The notes under the pieces were generated by a model, which was not told the origin of the DNA, searched no databases, and saw only the letters and a program-made list of their open reading frames with translations. Shown here in pieces: positions 54,701 to 59,796 of a stretch of DNA of 64,000 nucleotides; the stretch's first letter is position 1, and each line of letters opens with the position of its first letter. The stretch comes from Antedon mediterranea (taxonomy: Eukaryota; Echinodermata; Crinoidea; Comatulida; Antedonidae). The DNA lies in contig NC_092674.1 of assembly GCF_964355755.1 (NCBI RefSeq), forward strand, positions 8,129,001-8,193,000, read 5' to 3'. A program made the position numbers and the translations under genes.

Positions 54701-55199
54701 TAACTGCATATTATCATACAGATAAATCCACAGTATCCTTGTCTCTGTACTTCTAACACTATACATACCCACAAATTAAACCCTATATACACATTTCAAA
54801 CCTAATGTAAAATACAATTTTCGGTAGATAAAAATAATATATCAATACTCTTGTATAAATTTCCAATTCAACCATGCAAACACAACACAGGATACAAATT
54901 ACCCATTTCTACTAGACTAGACTACACTACCATACCATAGTAGTACAGTAGTATGCATGTTTAATATAATATTACCTACAAATAACAACGCACCTATTGT
55001 TAAAAGCTAATCAATAAATGCATTGATAAATATATTTGTGAGTTCATATTATATCTAAAAACTGCAATACTGTATAAATAAACAATTTTGTTTTATGCAT
55101 GTAATTATTATTAATATAATTTCATACCTCCACTTCGTCCTGTTCTGGTGGATGGTGGTACTTATTATTTTTAAACCAGCGTACTCTTAAGCCAGCCAT
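622..55199 (-). CDS. dlg1: discs large homolog (DLG-family MAGUK scaffold), 5' part of gene, nine exons seen
   Basis: The coding sequence is a join on the minus strand of 55199-55128, 26690-26559, 13715-13632, 12331-12278, 9707-9583, 9134-9032, 8353-8150, 7914-7641 and 772-622, 1199 bases or about 400 codons. Every junction is GT/AG and the phases fit (0,0,0,0,2,0,0,1,2). The translation shows two PDZ domains, each with a GLGFSIAGG carboxylate-binding loop, in the order and with the linkers typical of DLG1/DLG2/DLG4. DLG proteins are membrane-associated scaffolds that bind C-terminal peptides of channels, receptors and adhesion proteins at cell junctions and synapses. PDZ3, SH3, HOOK and guanylate kinase are not in the window and should lie to the left of base 1. 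The family and exon order are strongly supported. The symbol is by family only, since invertebrates usually have one dlg. Confidence 0.88.
1344..1430. mobile_element. TCAAACTAGTTTGA MITE, short copy
   Basis: The ends AAGCTATGTCTACACTATCA and TAGTGTAAACAGAGCTTA are inverted, and the internal repeat unit is missing. Confidence 0.75.
2035..2250. repeat. Degenerate tandem repeat with CTCCACCC
   Basis: About seven diverged copies of a roughly 29-bp unit, TTCTCCACCCAACAATTTG plus AT-rich spacer. They are strongest at 2040-2105 and decay to the right. Confidence 0.75.
2683..4077. mobile_element. Inverted-repeat element, AAAGTGGAGC ends
   Basis: The ends TTTTAAAGTGGAGCTACACT (2682) and GGTGGAGCTCCACTTTAAAG (4057) are inverted. 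The interior includes an AGGCCTAG-rich stretch (3125-3490) and no transposase. About 1.4 kb. The boundary is inferred from the end match only. Confidence 0.45.
5295..7622. mobile_element. GGGGACA-family element split by the 22-bp array
   Basis: The left edge (about 5295-5400) has the family words AAGGGGA, GTCCCC, GACCCCTGAATAG and GTTGAAACATATACTGCCTG. The right edge (7545-7622) has GGTGTCCACC, GAATAGGTGTCCCAAAGGA and TTCTACTGTAGTA. Other copies (28500-28890, 40095-40370) carry both halves close together. The array unit (GTGTCTTCC TTACTAG) resembles the internal GTCTCCTTACTAGAGG of the copy at 28868, suggesting it expanded from inside the element. Confidence 0.5.
5405..7560. repeat. 22-bp minisatellite, about 95 units, with higher-order structure
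   Basis: The tandem unit is CTAGCTAGGGG...GTCTTCC followed by TTA or CTA. Units differ mainly at that one T/C base and at an occasional GGGATG variant. The end units are diverged in a mirrored way (GGAATATCTTTCTTACTAGG type at both edges). Reading the T/C base as a string, the 17 units before the GGGATG doublet at 6349 and at 7163 differ at only one position, so a block of at least 17 units is repeated at a period of 814 bases (37 units). The array lies inside a GGGGACA-family element whose edges flank it. 22 is not a multiple of 3 and the unit contains stops, so it is not coding. Confidence 0.97.
7641..7914 (-). CDS. dlg1: DLG exon: C-terminal part of PDZ2 plus linker with QHMAAP repeats
   Basis: The acceptor is TTACTTATTCAG and the donor A/GTAAGT. 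The exon is 274 bases, entered at phase 0 and left at phase 1. The first about 29 residues ([19 protein letters not shown] and on to VVLLKI) are the last helix and strand of PDZ2, matching the family pattern V...LE-V-HE-AV--LK. The rest is a Pro/Gln/Met-rich linker containing four tandem copies of a six-residue unit ([24 protein letters not shown]), encoded by an 18-bp tandem repeat at about 7676-7748. The exon sits about 70 bases from the giant 22-bp minisatellite in the next intron. Confidence 0.9.
7676..7748 (-). repeat. Coding 18-bp tandem repeat
   Basis: Four imperfect copies of an 18-bp unit (CAACATATGGCAGCACCA type) encode [18 protein letters not shown] in the linker after PDZ2. The length is a multiple of three, so copy-number change keeps the frame. 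Confidence 0.9.
8150..8353 (-). CDS. dlg1: DLG exon: PDZ2 core
   Basis: The acceptor is TGCACTACAG and the donor GCC/GTAAGT. The exon is 204 bases, phase 0 at both ends, 68 codons. It starts IVRRRPPP, the basic linker that follows PDZ1 in DLGs. It then gives [17 protein letters not shown], the PDZ2 peptide-binding loop, followed by [28 protein letters not shown] and VGDKIVA. Of all the exons this is the closest to vertebrate DLG PDZ2, nearly residue for residue. PDZ2 of DLGs binds class I C-terminal motifs such as those of Shaker-type channels and NMDA receptor subunits. The coding evidence is unambiguous. Confidence 0.95.
8719..9000. mobile_element. AGATGTATTGTCCCC MITE, copy 1
   Basis: From AGATGTATTGTCCCCTAAAA to GCGATAATACATT. 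The interior has TTTTGCTTTAAATTACAGTT and AATGTGACATTAAAGTGGCA. It lies in the short intron between PDZ1 and PDZ2 exons, ending about 30 bases from the exon at 9032. Confidence 0.7.
9032..9134 (-). CDS. dlg1: DLG exon: C-terminal part of PDZ1
   Basis: The acceptor is TTTCCCCTCAG and the donor ATG/GTATAA, a weaker donor than its neighbours. The exon is 103 bases, entered at phase 2 and left at phase 0. The split codon gives Gln, followed by [20 protein letters not shown] and [14 protein letters not shown]. This is the end of PDZ1, where vertebrate DLGs have RVND...RVNE.DV...H..AVEALKEAG. It is followed by the RRR linker in the next exon. Confidence 0.92.
9372..9577. mobile_element. AAGCTTGGTTCCCAC MITE abutting a DLG splice donor
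   Basis: The left end is TTAAAGCTTGGTTCCCACTA and the right end CTAGTGATAACTGAGCTTAA, with internal GACGCAACGTAACGCAAC and TTGCGTAGC. The right end reaches the +6 position of the donor of the exon at 9583. Confidence 0.65.
9583..9707 (-). CDS. dlg1: DLG exon: N-terminal and core part of PDZ1
   Basis: The acceptor is a long T tract then ATAG, and the donor is CA/GTAAGT. The exon is 125 bases, entered at phase 0 and left at phase 2. It encodes [20 protein letters not shown] and goes on with [13 protein letters not shown] and AAALDGRL. The GLGF loop and the ADNPH...IYITK...GGAAA.DGRL series identify PDZ1 of DLG. A small inverted-repeat element ends at the +6 base of the donor (see 9372-9577). 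Confidence 0.95.
9811..9949. mobile_element. TCAAACTAGTTTGA MITE
   Basis: The ends are AAAGCTCTGTCTACACTATC and GTGTAGACAAAGCTT. Inside are ATGTGATGTGCCC, GACATGATATCACTACC and two CACTACCATATTT units. Confidence 0.8.
10073..10510. repeat. 163-bp tandem triplication
   Basis: Three consecutive copies start at GAATCTAGAGATCTATAT (10073, 10236 and 10397; period about 161-163). They share TTTATGTCC.AAAATAACCC and TTTTTACTGTATATTGGCTG. The third is truncated at GGCTGTTGACA. Very high identity implies a young duplication. Confidence 0.92.
11237..11574. mobile_element. AGATGTATTGTCCCC MITE, copy 2 (inverted)
   Basis: The ends AGATATATTGTCCCCC and GGGGGACAATACATCT are inverted, with an AT-rich interior including GTAATTTAAAGCAAAAAATG. 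Confidence 0.78.
12278..12331 (-). CDS. dlg1: DLG exon: short exon leading into PDZ1
   Basis: This is a 54-base exon, phase 0 at both ends, acceptor TTGTCTCTACAG, donor AGG/GTAAGT. It encodes [18 protein letters not shown]. The DYEEITLKR end is the first strand of PDZ1, where vertebrate DLGs have YEYEEITLERG. It is too short for most gene finders but is secured by conservation, splice sites and phase. Confidence 0.9.
12405..12552. mobile_element. TCAAACTAGTTTGA MITE, diverged
   Basis: The left end is CTCAGTCTACACTATCAAAC and the right end CTGATAGTGTAAGCTC. The internal words AATGTGATAATGCCC, GACATGATGTCATATCAC and GAGCACATCACAC identify the family. Confidence 0.75.
12711..12815. mobile_element. 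GGGGACA-family fragment
   Basis: Contains GGCTGTAGTGTTAAAAACAC and TTGTCCCAAAGGGGGTTCTA followed by CTGTAC, matching the right half of other copies. Confidence 0.5.
13265..13436. mobile_element. AAGCTTGGTTCCCAC MITE, probable partial copy
   Basis: The right end CCTAGTGGGAACCAAGCTTT matches the family inverted repeat. The left limit is not clear. Confidence 0.45.
13438..13582. mobile_element. AAGCTTGGTTCCCAC MITE, third copy
   Basis: TTTAAAGCTTGGTTCCAACT on the left, AAAGTGGGCACCAAGCTTGA on the right, with CGCAACGCAAATGAG inside. Ends 50 bases from the exon at 13632. Confidence 0.6.
13632..13715 (-). CDS. dlg1: DLG exon: linker before PDZ1
   Basis: An 84-base exon, phase 0 at both ends, acceptor TTTTTTCTTGCAG, donor AAC/GTAAGT. 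The 28 residues include [18 protein letters not shown] and end APYVN. Vertebrate DLGs have a similar linker (PAPIIVNTDTLDT...YVNG) just before the PDZ1 strand. Like them it is Pro-rich and unlikely to be folded. Confidence 0.88.
15848..16028. mobile_element. TCAAACTAGTTTGA MITE
   Basis: The ends are TAAGCTCTGTCTTACTGTAC and TGTAGACAGAGCTTTA, with two CACTACCAYATTT units and a complete TCAAACTAGTTTGATAGTG core on the right. Confidence 0.8.
17058..17390 (+). mobile_element. tRNA-derived SINE, family A
   Basis: The head GGGCCGAGCGGTTGGAACAT resembles a tRNA Leu/Ser A box, followed by a mutated B box (CGTTCCAGGC). The body (GGTTCTGATGGTAGAGTCTT, TGGCTCATGTGCAC) and tail (TGAAGAGGTCACCCAGTATA) are shared with the copies at 44709, 51162 and 58979. 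An open frame on the other strand is a shadow. Confidence 0.75.
17741..17906. mobile_element. TCAAACTAGTTTGA MITE
   Basis: The ends are TTAAGCCTTGTCTACACTAT and TAGTGTAGACAGAGTTTTAA, with two CACTACCATAT units. Confidence 0.8.
18155..18211 (-). CDS. Possible alternative first exon of the DLG gene (speculative)
   Basis: Inside the 12.8-kb intron, an ATG at 18211 (context AAGATGC) opens 19 codons, [19 protein letters not shown]. They end exactly at AGG/GTAAGC, a good donor at phase 0, which would splice in frame to the exon at 13715. DLG genes are known for several alternative promoters and short N-termini. No homology is recognised, and a chance ATG-to-donor frame of this length is quite possible. 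Confidence 0.2.
20472..20770 (+). mobile_element. tRNA-derived SINE, family B
   Basis: The head GTGTGGCGCAGTGTGTTGGA (A box) and GGTTCGAATCC (B box) are followed by a body with TTGCCTCTCTCCCCCAGGTG and AAATGGGTACCCAGTTAGAT. The 3' end has CAGCGCTTAGAGG and GGCGCTATATAA, a common SINE end. Confidence 0.8.
21345..21690. repeat. 18-bp minisatellite
   Basis: About 19 imperfect copies of GAGCATGGGATTATATTA. The unit is a multiple of 3 and lacks stops in some frames, so it gives artificial open frames on both strands. Confidence 0.95.
22294..22604. mobile_element. TCAAACTAGTTTGA MITE with expanded internal repeat
   Basis: The ends TTAAAGCCTGGTCTATACTC and GTGTAGACAGAGCTTAA enclose about nine tandem units of GATAGTGATATGCTCAAATA type (about 21 bp) at 22350-22530. 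Other copies have two. Frames read through the repeat are artefacts. Confidence 0.88.
23960..24176 (+). mobile_element. Possible LINE 3' end
   Basis: CTACTACAACAGGCCTATGG...TTTTGTGACAGACGTGAAAT, then AAATTGAATTGAATT, the kind of short tandem tail seen on non-LTR retrotransposons. No reverse transcriptase frame is present. Confidence 0.35.
24308..24368. repeat. Short hairpin
   Basis: The inverted arms GCCCTCTATATTATTTT and AAAATAATAGAGGGCAC face each other across about 20 AT-rich bases. Possibly a tiny MITE remnant. Similar CCCTCTA words occur near 4716 and 41360. Confidence 0.55.
24650..24920. repeat. Tandem duplication of about 130 bp
   Basis: Two copies of the block CTATGGTTAACTTTTC...GGTTTTACCTATGGTTACCC...AAATTGCTTCTCAA...AATCTAATTTTAGCATACAT, at about 24660-24765 and 24788-24912. 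The second has an extra segment of about 25 bp. Confidence 0.85.
25333..25514. mobile_element. TCAAACTAGTTTGA MITE, truncated, expanded repeat
   Basis: The typical AAAAAAATGTGATGTGCCC and ATGATGTCATATCACTACC are followed by about seven CACTACCATATTTGGGTATA units. The terminal repeats are missing or unrecognisable on both sides. Confidence 0.75.
25692..26546 (-). mobile_element. CCGTATATTTCGG MITE, copy 1 (uninterrupted)
   Basis: An 855-bp element flanked by TA on both sides. Terminal inverted repeats start CCGTATATTTCGGTGTATAA and continue GTCGCAC, and a second GTGCGTCTTATACACCGA motif lies just inside. It runs opposite to the other three copies. It contains the intact site CTATAATCACCTGG (on its own strand), that is, the empty target of the second-level insertion seen in copies 2 and 3. 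No transposase frame. The right end is 12 bases from the donor of the exon at 26559. The superfamily is not assigned; TA flanks alone are not decisive. Confidence 0.85.
26559..26690 (-). CDS. dlg1: DLG exon: N-terminal linker (YRYQDED-like region)
   Basis: A 132-base exon, phase 0 at both ends, acceptor TATTTTACAG, donor CAG/GTAAAA. It encodes [20 protein letters not shown] and ends [11 protein letters not shown]. It aligns with the DLG1/DLG2 segment KKYRYQDED...GPELVHVSEKN...IENVHGYV that follows the alternative N-termini. The donor is weak (GTAAAA), and a MITE begins only 12 bases into the intron. Confidence 0.85.
26968..27210. mobile_element. TCAAACTAGTTTGA MITE with expanded internal repeat
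   Basis: From GTCTATACACTATCAAACTA to GATAGTGTAGACAGAGCTTA. About seven units of GGTGGTGATATACCCAAATA are nearly identical to each other, unlike the units in other copies. Confidence 0.85.
27786..27934. mobile_element. TCAAACTAGTTTGA MITE
   Basis: The ends are TTAAGCTCTGTCTACACTAT and TATAGTATAGACCATGCTTT, with two internal units and GACATCATCATGTCCATATA. Confidence 0.78.
28500..28890. mobile_element. GGGGACA-family element
   Basis: Contains TTTGGGACACCTCTATTAAG, GGGGACACTTTCCGGTAAAC, AACAGGCAATATATGTTTCA and three or four 18-bp units (GGGGACATCCCGATTCA), closing with GATGTCTCCTTACTAGAGGT. A fragment of the same family lies at about 28075-28115. Confidence 0.6.
30288..32310. mobile_element. 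Possible element bounded by CATTGGGATACCTA
   Basis: TGTCAATAGGTATCCCAATG at about 30285 and CATTGGGATACCTAGTGTCA at 32290 are inverted copies (17 of 20 bases). Between them is AT-rich sequence with some CG-rich patches (31250-31570) and no transposase. It could also be coincidence. Confidence 0.3.
34300..34460. mobile_element. GGGGACA-family element, diverged
   Basis: Repeated TTTTGGGACACCA/ACACAACTC units, then TTTAAGGGGACAATTTCCTG and TTTTAAGGGGACTTGGG. Confidence 0.5.
35070..35230. mobile_element. GGGGACA-family element
   Basis: Two GTGTCCCCTGAATAGA-GTTGGC blocks (35075 and 35150) and a closing GTTCCAAAGGAGGAGTTCTA. Confidence 0.5.
36288..36502. repeat. Diverged direct duplication
   Basis: AACTGATAGGGGTTTGTGAC...GAGGCCACTGTGG (about 36292-36355) recurs diverged as AACTGATATGGGTTTTGTGA...AAGACCACTGTGG (36434-36490). 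No function is seen. Confidence 0.6.
37655..38030. mobile_element. Interspersed repeat, copy 1
   Basis: Shares ACGTTTTTTACCTAATTTAA, AAACGGTTAAAAGTGTGAAA, TCCCAATTTGTATTACCGGA and GACGTCAGGCTAGGCCTATA in the same order with 46030-46420. Family unknown. Confidence 0.7.
40095..40370. mobile_element. GGGGACA-family element
   Basis: Starts TAGTAGAACCTC, then GGAGACACTTTCCTGTAAAA, TATTCAGGGGACACCC, CAACCCCTATTAAGGG and ends GGTGCCCCTTTAATAGGAAT. A further small fragment lies at 39385-39440. Confidence 0.55.
42159..42320. mobile_element. TCAAACTAGTTTGA MITE, first of a tandem pair
   Basis: The ends are AAAGCTCTGTCTACATTATA and TAGTGTAGACAGAGC, with two CACTACCATATTTGGGC units. Abuts a second copy. 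Confidence 0.8.
42317..42470. mobile_element. TCAAACTAGTTTGA MITE, second of a tandem pair
   Basis: Begins ATACACTATCAAACTTTATG directly after the first copy and ends TTTGATAGTATAGACATG. The shared junction suggests insertion into the end of, or unequal exchange with, the first copy. Confidence 0.78.
44709..45035 (-). mobile_element. tRNA-derived SINE, family A, inverted
   Basis: Minus-strand head GTGGCCGAGCGGCTAAGACA, B box GGGTTCGAGGCTC, the body as in the other copies and tail CTGAAGAGGCTACCCAGTA. A separate plus-strand tail fragment of the same family lies at about 45108-45160. Confidence 0.75.
45222..45535 (+). mobile_element. tRNA-derived SINE, family B, second copy
   Basis: GGCGTGTGGGGCAGGGTCTT head, GGCTCGAATCC B box, the same body, and tail AGAGCGCTATATAAAAATGA followed by an ATT microsatellite. 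Lies next to the family A copies, forming a small SINE cluster. Confidence 0.8.
46018..46560. mobile_element. Interspersed repeat, copy 2
   Basis: Contains TACGTTTTTTAGATCTAATT, AAACGGTTAAAAATGTGAAA, CCCCAATTTGTATCAACGGA and ACGTCAGGCTAGGTATATAG, then an AGGCCTAG-rich stretch. The end (AACGTACATTTAAGACAAGG) may be an inverted version of the start. Confidence 0.7.
47962..49652 (+). mobile_element. Second-level element with tandem-array ends, CTATAATC target duplication
   Basis: 1691 bp, flanked by direct CTATAATC repeats (47954-47961 and 49653-49660). The left end is an array of about a dozen GGACAACTACCCCC-like units. The right end is the inverse array (GGGGGTAGTTGTCC), so the two ends form long imperfect inverted repeats made of a 14-bp minisatellite. 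An 8-bp duplication is compatible with hAT-like elements, among others. The interior has AGATGTGCTAGATTTAAAG and AT-rich sequence with no transposase frame. A minus-strand frame across the right array is an artefact. Confidence 0.8.
48287..48714 (+). mobile_element. Third-level 428-bp foldback element
   Basis: Inverted ends CGGGTGTTTCGAAACTAGAG followed by ACCCGAGACC-type runs, flanked by TTTTTAA on both sides (48280-48286 and 48715-48721). The middle is a tandem array of GGTCTCCCTTTTCGTATA-like units, about 14 copies with spacers. No protein is encoded. A 96-codon minus frame here is only the array read through. Confidence 0.78.
51162..51440 (+). mobile_element. tRNA-derived SINE, family A, interrupted
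   Basis: GCGTGGCCAAGCAGTTAAGA head, with about 30 extra bases between CATAA and TATCGGCAAGGGTTCAAGGC compared with other copies. Body complete, tail lost. Confidence 0.7.
52202..52515. mobile_element. AGATGTATTGTCCCC MITE, copy 3
   Basis: AGATGTATTGTCCCCCCAAA to GGGGACAAATATAC, sharing the interior words TTTTTTGCTTTAAATTACAT and AATAGGCCATTTTGCAGTTT with the other copies. Confidence 0.75.
55128..55199 (-). CDS. dlg1: Probable first coding exon of a DLG isoform lacking L27
   Basis: The donor is GTGGAG/GTATGA, phase 0, in frame with the next exon. An ATG in strong context (AAGATGG) at 55199 starts [20 protein letters not shown] and four more residues. An in-frame TAG lies 39 bases upstream. 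The basic residues followed by an acidic run that joins YNYNEDE resemble the short alternative N-termini of vertebrate DLG2/DLG4. The palmitoylated Cys pair of PSD-95 is absent. An alternative reading is an internal exon 55128-55235 (acceptor AATATCATCTAG, open in the same frame, adding 12 residues), in which case the true start and any L27 domain lie further right. The coding status of 55128-55199 is well supported. Its being the first exon is an inference. Confidence 0.65.
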
Positions 55200-56562
55200 C
55201 TTGAAAGCAGCCACCGCGGTAGCAGCACACTCGTCCTAGATGATATTATTTATTGATTCTATGACAGTTCCTCTCAACAATAGAAATATCATCACACTTT
55301 TACTCAGTACAACTTCGCTAAAAGGGATATGCTCAGTCACCTGTCAGCATTATTGAATCAGATGGTATCAGAATGACTGTGTAGTGCCGGCCAAGCTTCC
55401 GATATGAACAACGTATAACAATAATAATCACTCGTGTATGCAGGCTTGCTCGCCAATGATAATTAAGCAATGGTTATTATTGTGGCAGTATAACAATGGA
55501 ATCAATTGCGTTTGATGATGTCGAAGTCTGATCAAGACACTAATTAGTCAAAGTGGAAAGGATTTTAATCAAAGGAAGAGGCTTAATTTAATCTCTTGGA
55601 TAATTTTATAAATTGGTTAAAATCTTCTATTTTTATAATATTATAATTGTTTATTTTTATCGTTAAATTATAATAAATGTGAAATTAATTAGCCATCAGA
55701 TTAATTTATAAATTTATACAATAATAATAGTATTTGTGGATAGTGTACTGTAGGCTATTCATCTTCAAAATATGCTCATATTTAATAGGTTATTTTCTGT
55801 TACTGTATATCCTTGGGTATAATCCAACTTCAGGTTTAATCCCGCCTCTTCCCCCTCCCCCTTATTTTATGTTTAACAAAAAGCAAGCCTCTTGGTCTGG
55901 ATGTAGCCATCTCTCTAGCCAATTCAGATGAGTTTTTACAAAAAAATGCATTTTTTATCCTGAACCAGGGTTTCCCCGGGTATAGTCAGTCCAACCTCAC
56001 AAAGTCGGCCCAATTTTGTGTTCTAGGTGGATGGGATTATACCAGAGGGTATACAAGTCAAATTGCAAATTGCACCCAGTTTTGAGGATTAAAAGATGGG
56101 GACAGACAGGTTTGCATACAATGTGGTCATCAACATTAGTCATTGCTGTGTGGACAAAGTCTACATACAGTGTCCACTCAGGTGGAGCATGTACAATCAA
56201 TTGCTTTATAAATAATTCTGAATTATTCATAAAGATCTATTAAATCAAAATACATCCAGAATCTGAATATTTATAAATACAGTATAGTAGCAAAAAAATC
56301 ATAAGAATAATCAATATATAATATAAAATTTGTTTTCGTTTTAACTGATTCTTTAAAAAAATTGATAATGTATTTTTTATTTCATCTTGATCCATCTGAA
56401 AAAATAATTTAATTAAATTTAGAACAAATCTTTGGAATGTGATTTTTTATTTATGTCATTCATTTTTGGGTATTTCTAAACCCCGCAAAACAAAAAAAAA
56501 ACATAGCACACCCAATCGAACCAACAAAAATGTTACTGAATTGTGTGTAGTGTACTAGTATA

Positions 56563-56722
56563 CAAATAATGAATGTTTATGAGTGCAATGGTACAAATAA
56601 TGGCACGAGGTGAATGATGAAAGGTTATATCAACGAGGCAAAGCCGAGTTGATATAACCTTTCATCATTCACCAAGTGCCATTATTTGTACCATTACACG
56701 AATACAAAACATTCATTATTTG
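56563..56722. repeat. 160-bp near-perfect palindrome (foldback)
   Basis: The arms 56563-56634 and 56648-56722 match with few changes (CAAATAATGAATG ... GGTACAAATAATGGCAC ... GGTGAATGATGAAAGG ... TTGATATAAC). The 13-base loop GAGGCAAAGCCGA is itself nearly symmetrical. Confidence 0.9.
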
Positions 56723-57239
56723 TTTTATATAACATCTAGACGTTTTTTTTTCGTACACAAAAATGTTTCAAAAAGTACTATTTAACGATCGTTGAATAGT
56801 GCGTACTATTGCACGCCATGTGACCCACATTCGTCCAATCAAATGACAGGAATTTATATAGGTGTTATATAATACTACTTATACACACTATGTCATTGTC
56901 AATTTGTAAAATTTAAATTTTCTTTTACTGTTTTGGTTTAAAATAATTGCCAAACCCCGCCTTTTAGCCTTTTTTCTACAACTTTTAGGTTGTTTTTTTT
57001 TTAATATGTCATGCTCTTTCACGAAGACTTATCGTGTAAAATTTGCGTTGAAGTAATAACAATTTATATGATTACTGTAATCCTATGAAATAGCCTATAA
57101 ACCAGTACTTCGCCCAATAACAATGATTCTACAGATGATGATAATGATGATGCTGCAATCACTTAGGGATCACCTCGATTTTTAGAATGATTGTATTCAG
57201 GGATCACCTTAAATGTGTCAGTAAAAATTGAATGAAATT

Positions 57240-57392
57240 TTCTATGAATTTATTTACAATGAAACTCATACTGTGGGTACCGTAATAAATTGTAATAAAT
57301 CAAGTTTAAATTGTATTGTCAGTATTTAATATTTAAACTTATGTATTGTTTATATTGATTTTCCAAATAAATTTAAATCAAATCAAATGCAA
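57240..57392 (+). mobile_element. Possible LINE or SINE 3' end
   Basis: An AT-rich end with CCAAATAAATTTAAATCAAA and TCAAATG, similar in style to the tail at 24160. Weak evidence. Confidence 0.25.
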
Positions 57393-58978
57393 ATCATATT
57401 TTCACATACACCACAAATAGCTACAATACATCCTTGAATATTGATTGCACTGTAAATCTAAAATGAGAAACAAGCATTGCACTAATAACAGTCATATTCA
57501 TTAAAATGAATTGCTTTTTAAAAATTCACTCTCCGCAGGCTAGTAATCAATATTACACTCATCAATGTTCTACATTGTGTTCTAAATATTGGACATATCG
57601 GCAGTAATGAATGAAACATGAATTTTGTAGACGGTTCCCAGAGGGAGCCCTTCAATCATCCGATACCCGAGAACCCAACTGAACATAAAATCGATAACAT
57701 ATATTGAACACGATTAACATTAATTCATGAGAATTTCGGTGATTCTTGGCTTAGCATGTTTTTCTAAACATTTTTCATTAACTCCAACTCCATTCCCTGC
57801 AATGTTTGGCACCCTACATGAAATGAAAATGGTAACTAAAACTCTGACCTTCAAATAAGTATAAATGTAAATGTCACTGTAAAATGAATAATTTTAGTGC
57901 AAGAATATTAAAAAGGTCAAATCTATTTAAAAAAATAAAATACTTCAAATGTGGTAAAAGTTTGGCAGTATACAGAAGAAACAAAATATAAAATGACATT
58001 CAGCTGTCGATAATAGCACTAATATAAATATTCTTGACCACCTGACTGACCACCACCAATTGACCACAACGAACTGACCACCACCAACTGACCACCCTTT
58101 TTATAAAGAATACGCTTTTCTCTCAATCTATTATAATAAACAATATACAGTAACTTGCCTCTCATGGAGACAACACCTGGATCATTTATTATATAAAAAT
58201 TAAAATATTAAATAAATTTATTTTTGCAAAATTTTTCATTGTAAAATAATTAACTATTTTTTCATTACTTTAAATATTTCGTACCATTTTTTTTACATAT
58301 TTATGTATTTTAAACTCTAAAAAGTTTCTGATTTATTTTTATATGAATTTGACCAATAAATTTGAATTTTAATGTAATATGTTTTAAAAAAGCAAGGTAA
58401 TTCAATTCAAACCATAATAATAATTAATATAAAAATATCGTAAATTTGTTCATATTATTTGTTGACCGTTTCTTTTTATGCCAATAAAAACGGTTGTGAA
58501 TTGCGGTCTACACAGTAACTGATTTTTCAAAAATATTAATAAAATTTAAATCTTTTTAGGAAATTATAAAAATCCACGTTATAATCTCCTAGGTAACCAA
58601 TATTCTTATTTGGAAAATTAAAATGTTACATAAAATCTTGAGTGGATACTTAAATTGTTAAATAATAATAACTGCCAATAAAATTCAAATCAACTAAAAT
58701 AGAGTCATATCATTATGGCTGAAGCAGTAACTATGGTAACACATGATTCATACAATTTTATATGAAACTTGTAAGTTATCATGAGAAAGTGTTAATAATT
58801 ATTGAACTTTCACTATTTTTCATATATTAAATTATTATTATTATTAAATATTAAATTTTATTAATAATAATTAAATTTGAATATCATATTATTGATGCTA
58901 CACTTATTTAATAATGTTACAGTGGTGTTGGTACTTGGTAGGCAAGTGACTTACAGTATCTAGATAATGAGTACCTAA

Positions 58979-59280
58979 AGCGAGTAAGTGGCCGAGCGGT
59001 TAAGACAGTGGAACCGTAATTACGTAGCCACAACATCAGCAAGGGTTCGAGGCTCACTTGCTCCATAGTTCTGGTGGTAGAACGAGTCTTCTCGGAAAAG
59101 GACTATAAACCGTAGGTACTGTGTATATACTGTATAGCTTATGTGCACTTTAAAGAACCTAGCAGTAGCACATCTTTCAAGATGAGTAGGGGGTTACCCT
59201 AGTGTTTAGTACAGTACTAATAAATGGTCCCTCTGGGAGACCAGTCTGCAACTGAAGAGGTCACCCAGTATAAATAAATA
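58979..59280 (+). mobile_element. tRNA-derived SINE, family A, best copy
   Basis: AGTGGCCGAGCGGTTAAGAC (A box) and GGGTTCGAGGCTC (B box) are intact. The tail TGAAGAGGTCACCCAGTATA runs into AATAAATA. Ends about 95 bases before MITE copy 3. Confidence 0.8.
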
Positions 59281-59796
59281 CTAACAAACAATCCAACAAT
59301 GGTATATTCTCCATAAAGAGATAACTGGAATAGCACAGTACACAGACCACGAAAGAAATAGTTTGTAAATGATTACCGTATATTTCGGTGTATAAGTCGC
59401 ACCTGTGTATAAGACGCACCCCCAACTGAGAGTAAAATATCGGTATTTTTTATATCGTCGATGTATAAGACGCACCTTATATTTCACCAAAACATCATTT
59501 TTTAAAATTTTAATCAATATTATTGTAATAATATATTTTGTTATATCTACAACGGCGTCCTTTATTTAGGTTTTTTCTTACCTAGGCTCGGCCGCGCCCA
59601 GCCTCAATAAGTTCTTTCTAACTTGTTATTCATGAGTTTCGCCGCAACATCGAGTGCATGACCGTGTGTGTAACACGCACGTGTGTGGGCTAGCCTCGCT
59701 CGATCATTTCGAGAGGGCGCACGTTTTCACGGACAATCGTATTCGATTAGTATCTATGTATCCGAGAAGTGTGTACGCTAGGTCCATGCTATAATC

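Larger units (their letters stand above)
26691..55127. other. Large DLG intron, 28.4 kb
   Basis: No convincing exon on either strand. It holds many repeat elements, listed separately. Long stretches (28900-30280, 32460-34290, 35340-36280, 38060-39380, 40380-42150, 42480-44640, 46560-47530, 50090-51150 and 52520-55120) are AT-rich sequence in which nothing is recognised. A nested gene too poorly conserved to recognise by eye cannot be excluded. Confidence 0.6.

Noticed and set aside
58979-59060. Functional tRNA gene
   Set aside because: A and B boxes are present, but the sequence is not a foldable tRNA with an acceptor stem. It continues into a SINE body and has related copies.
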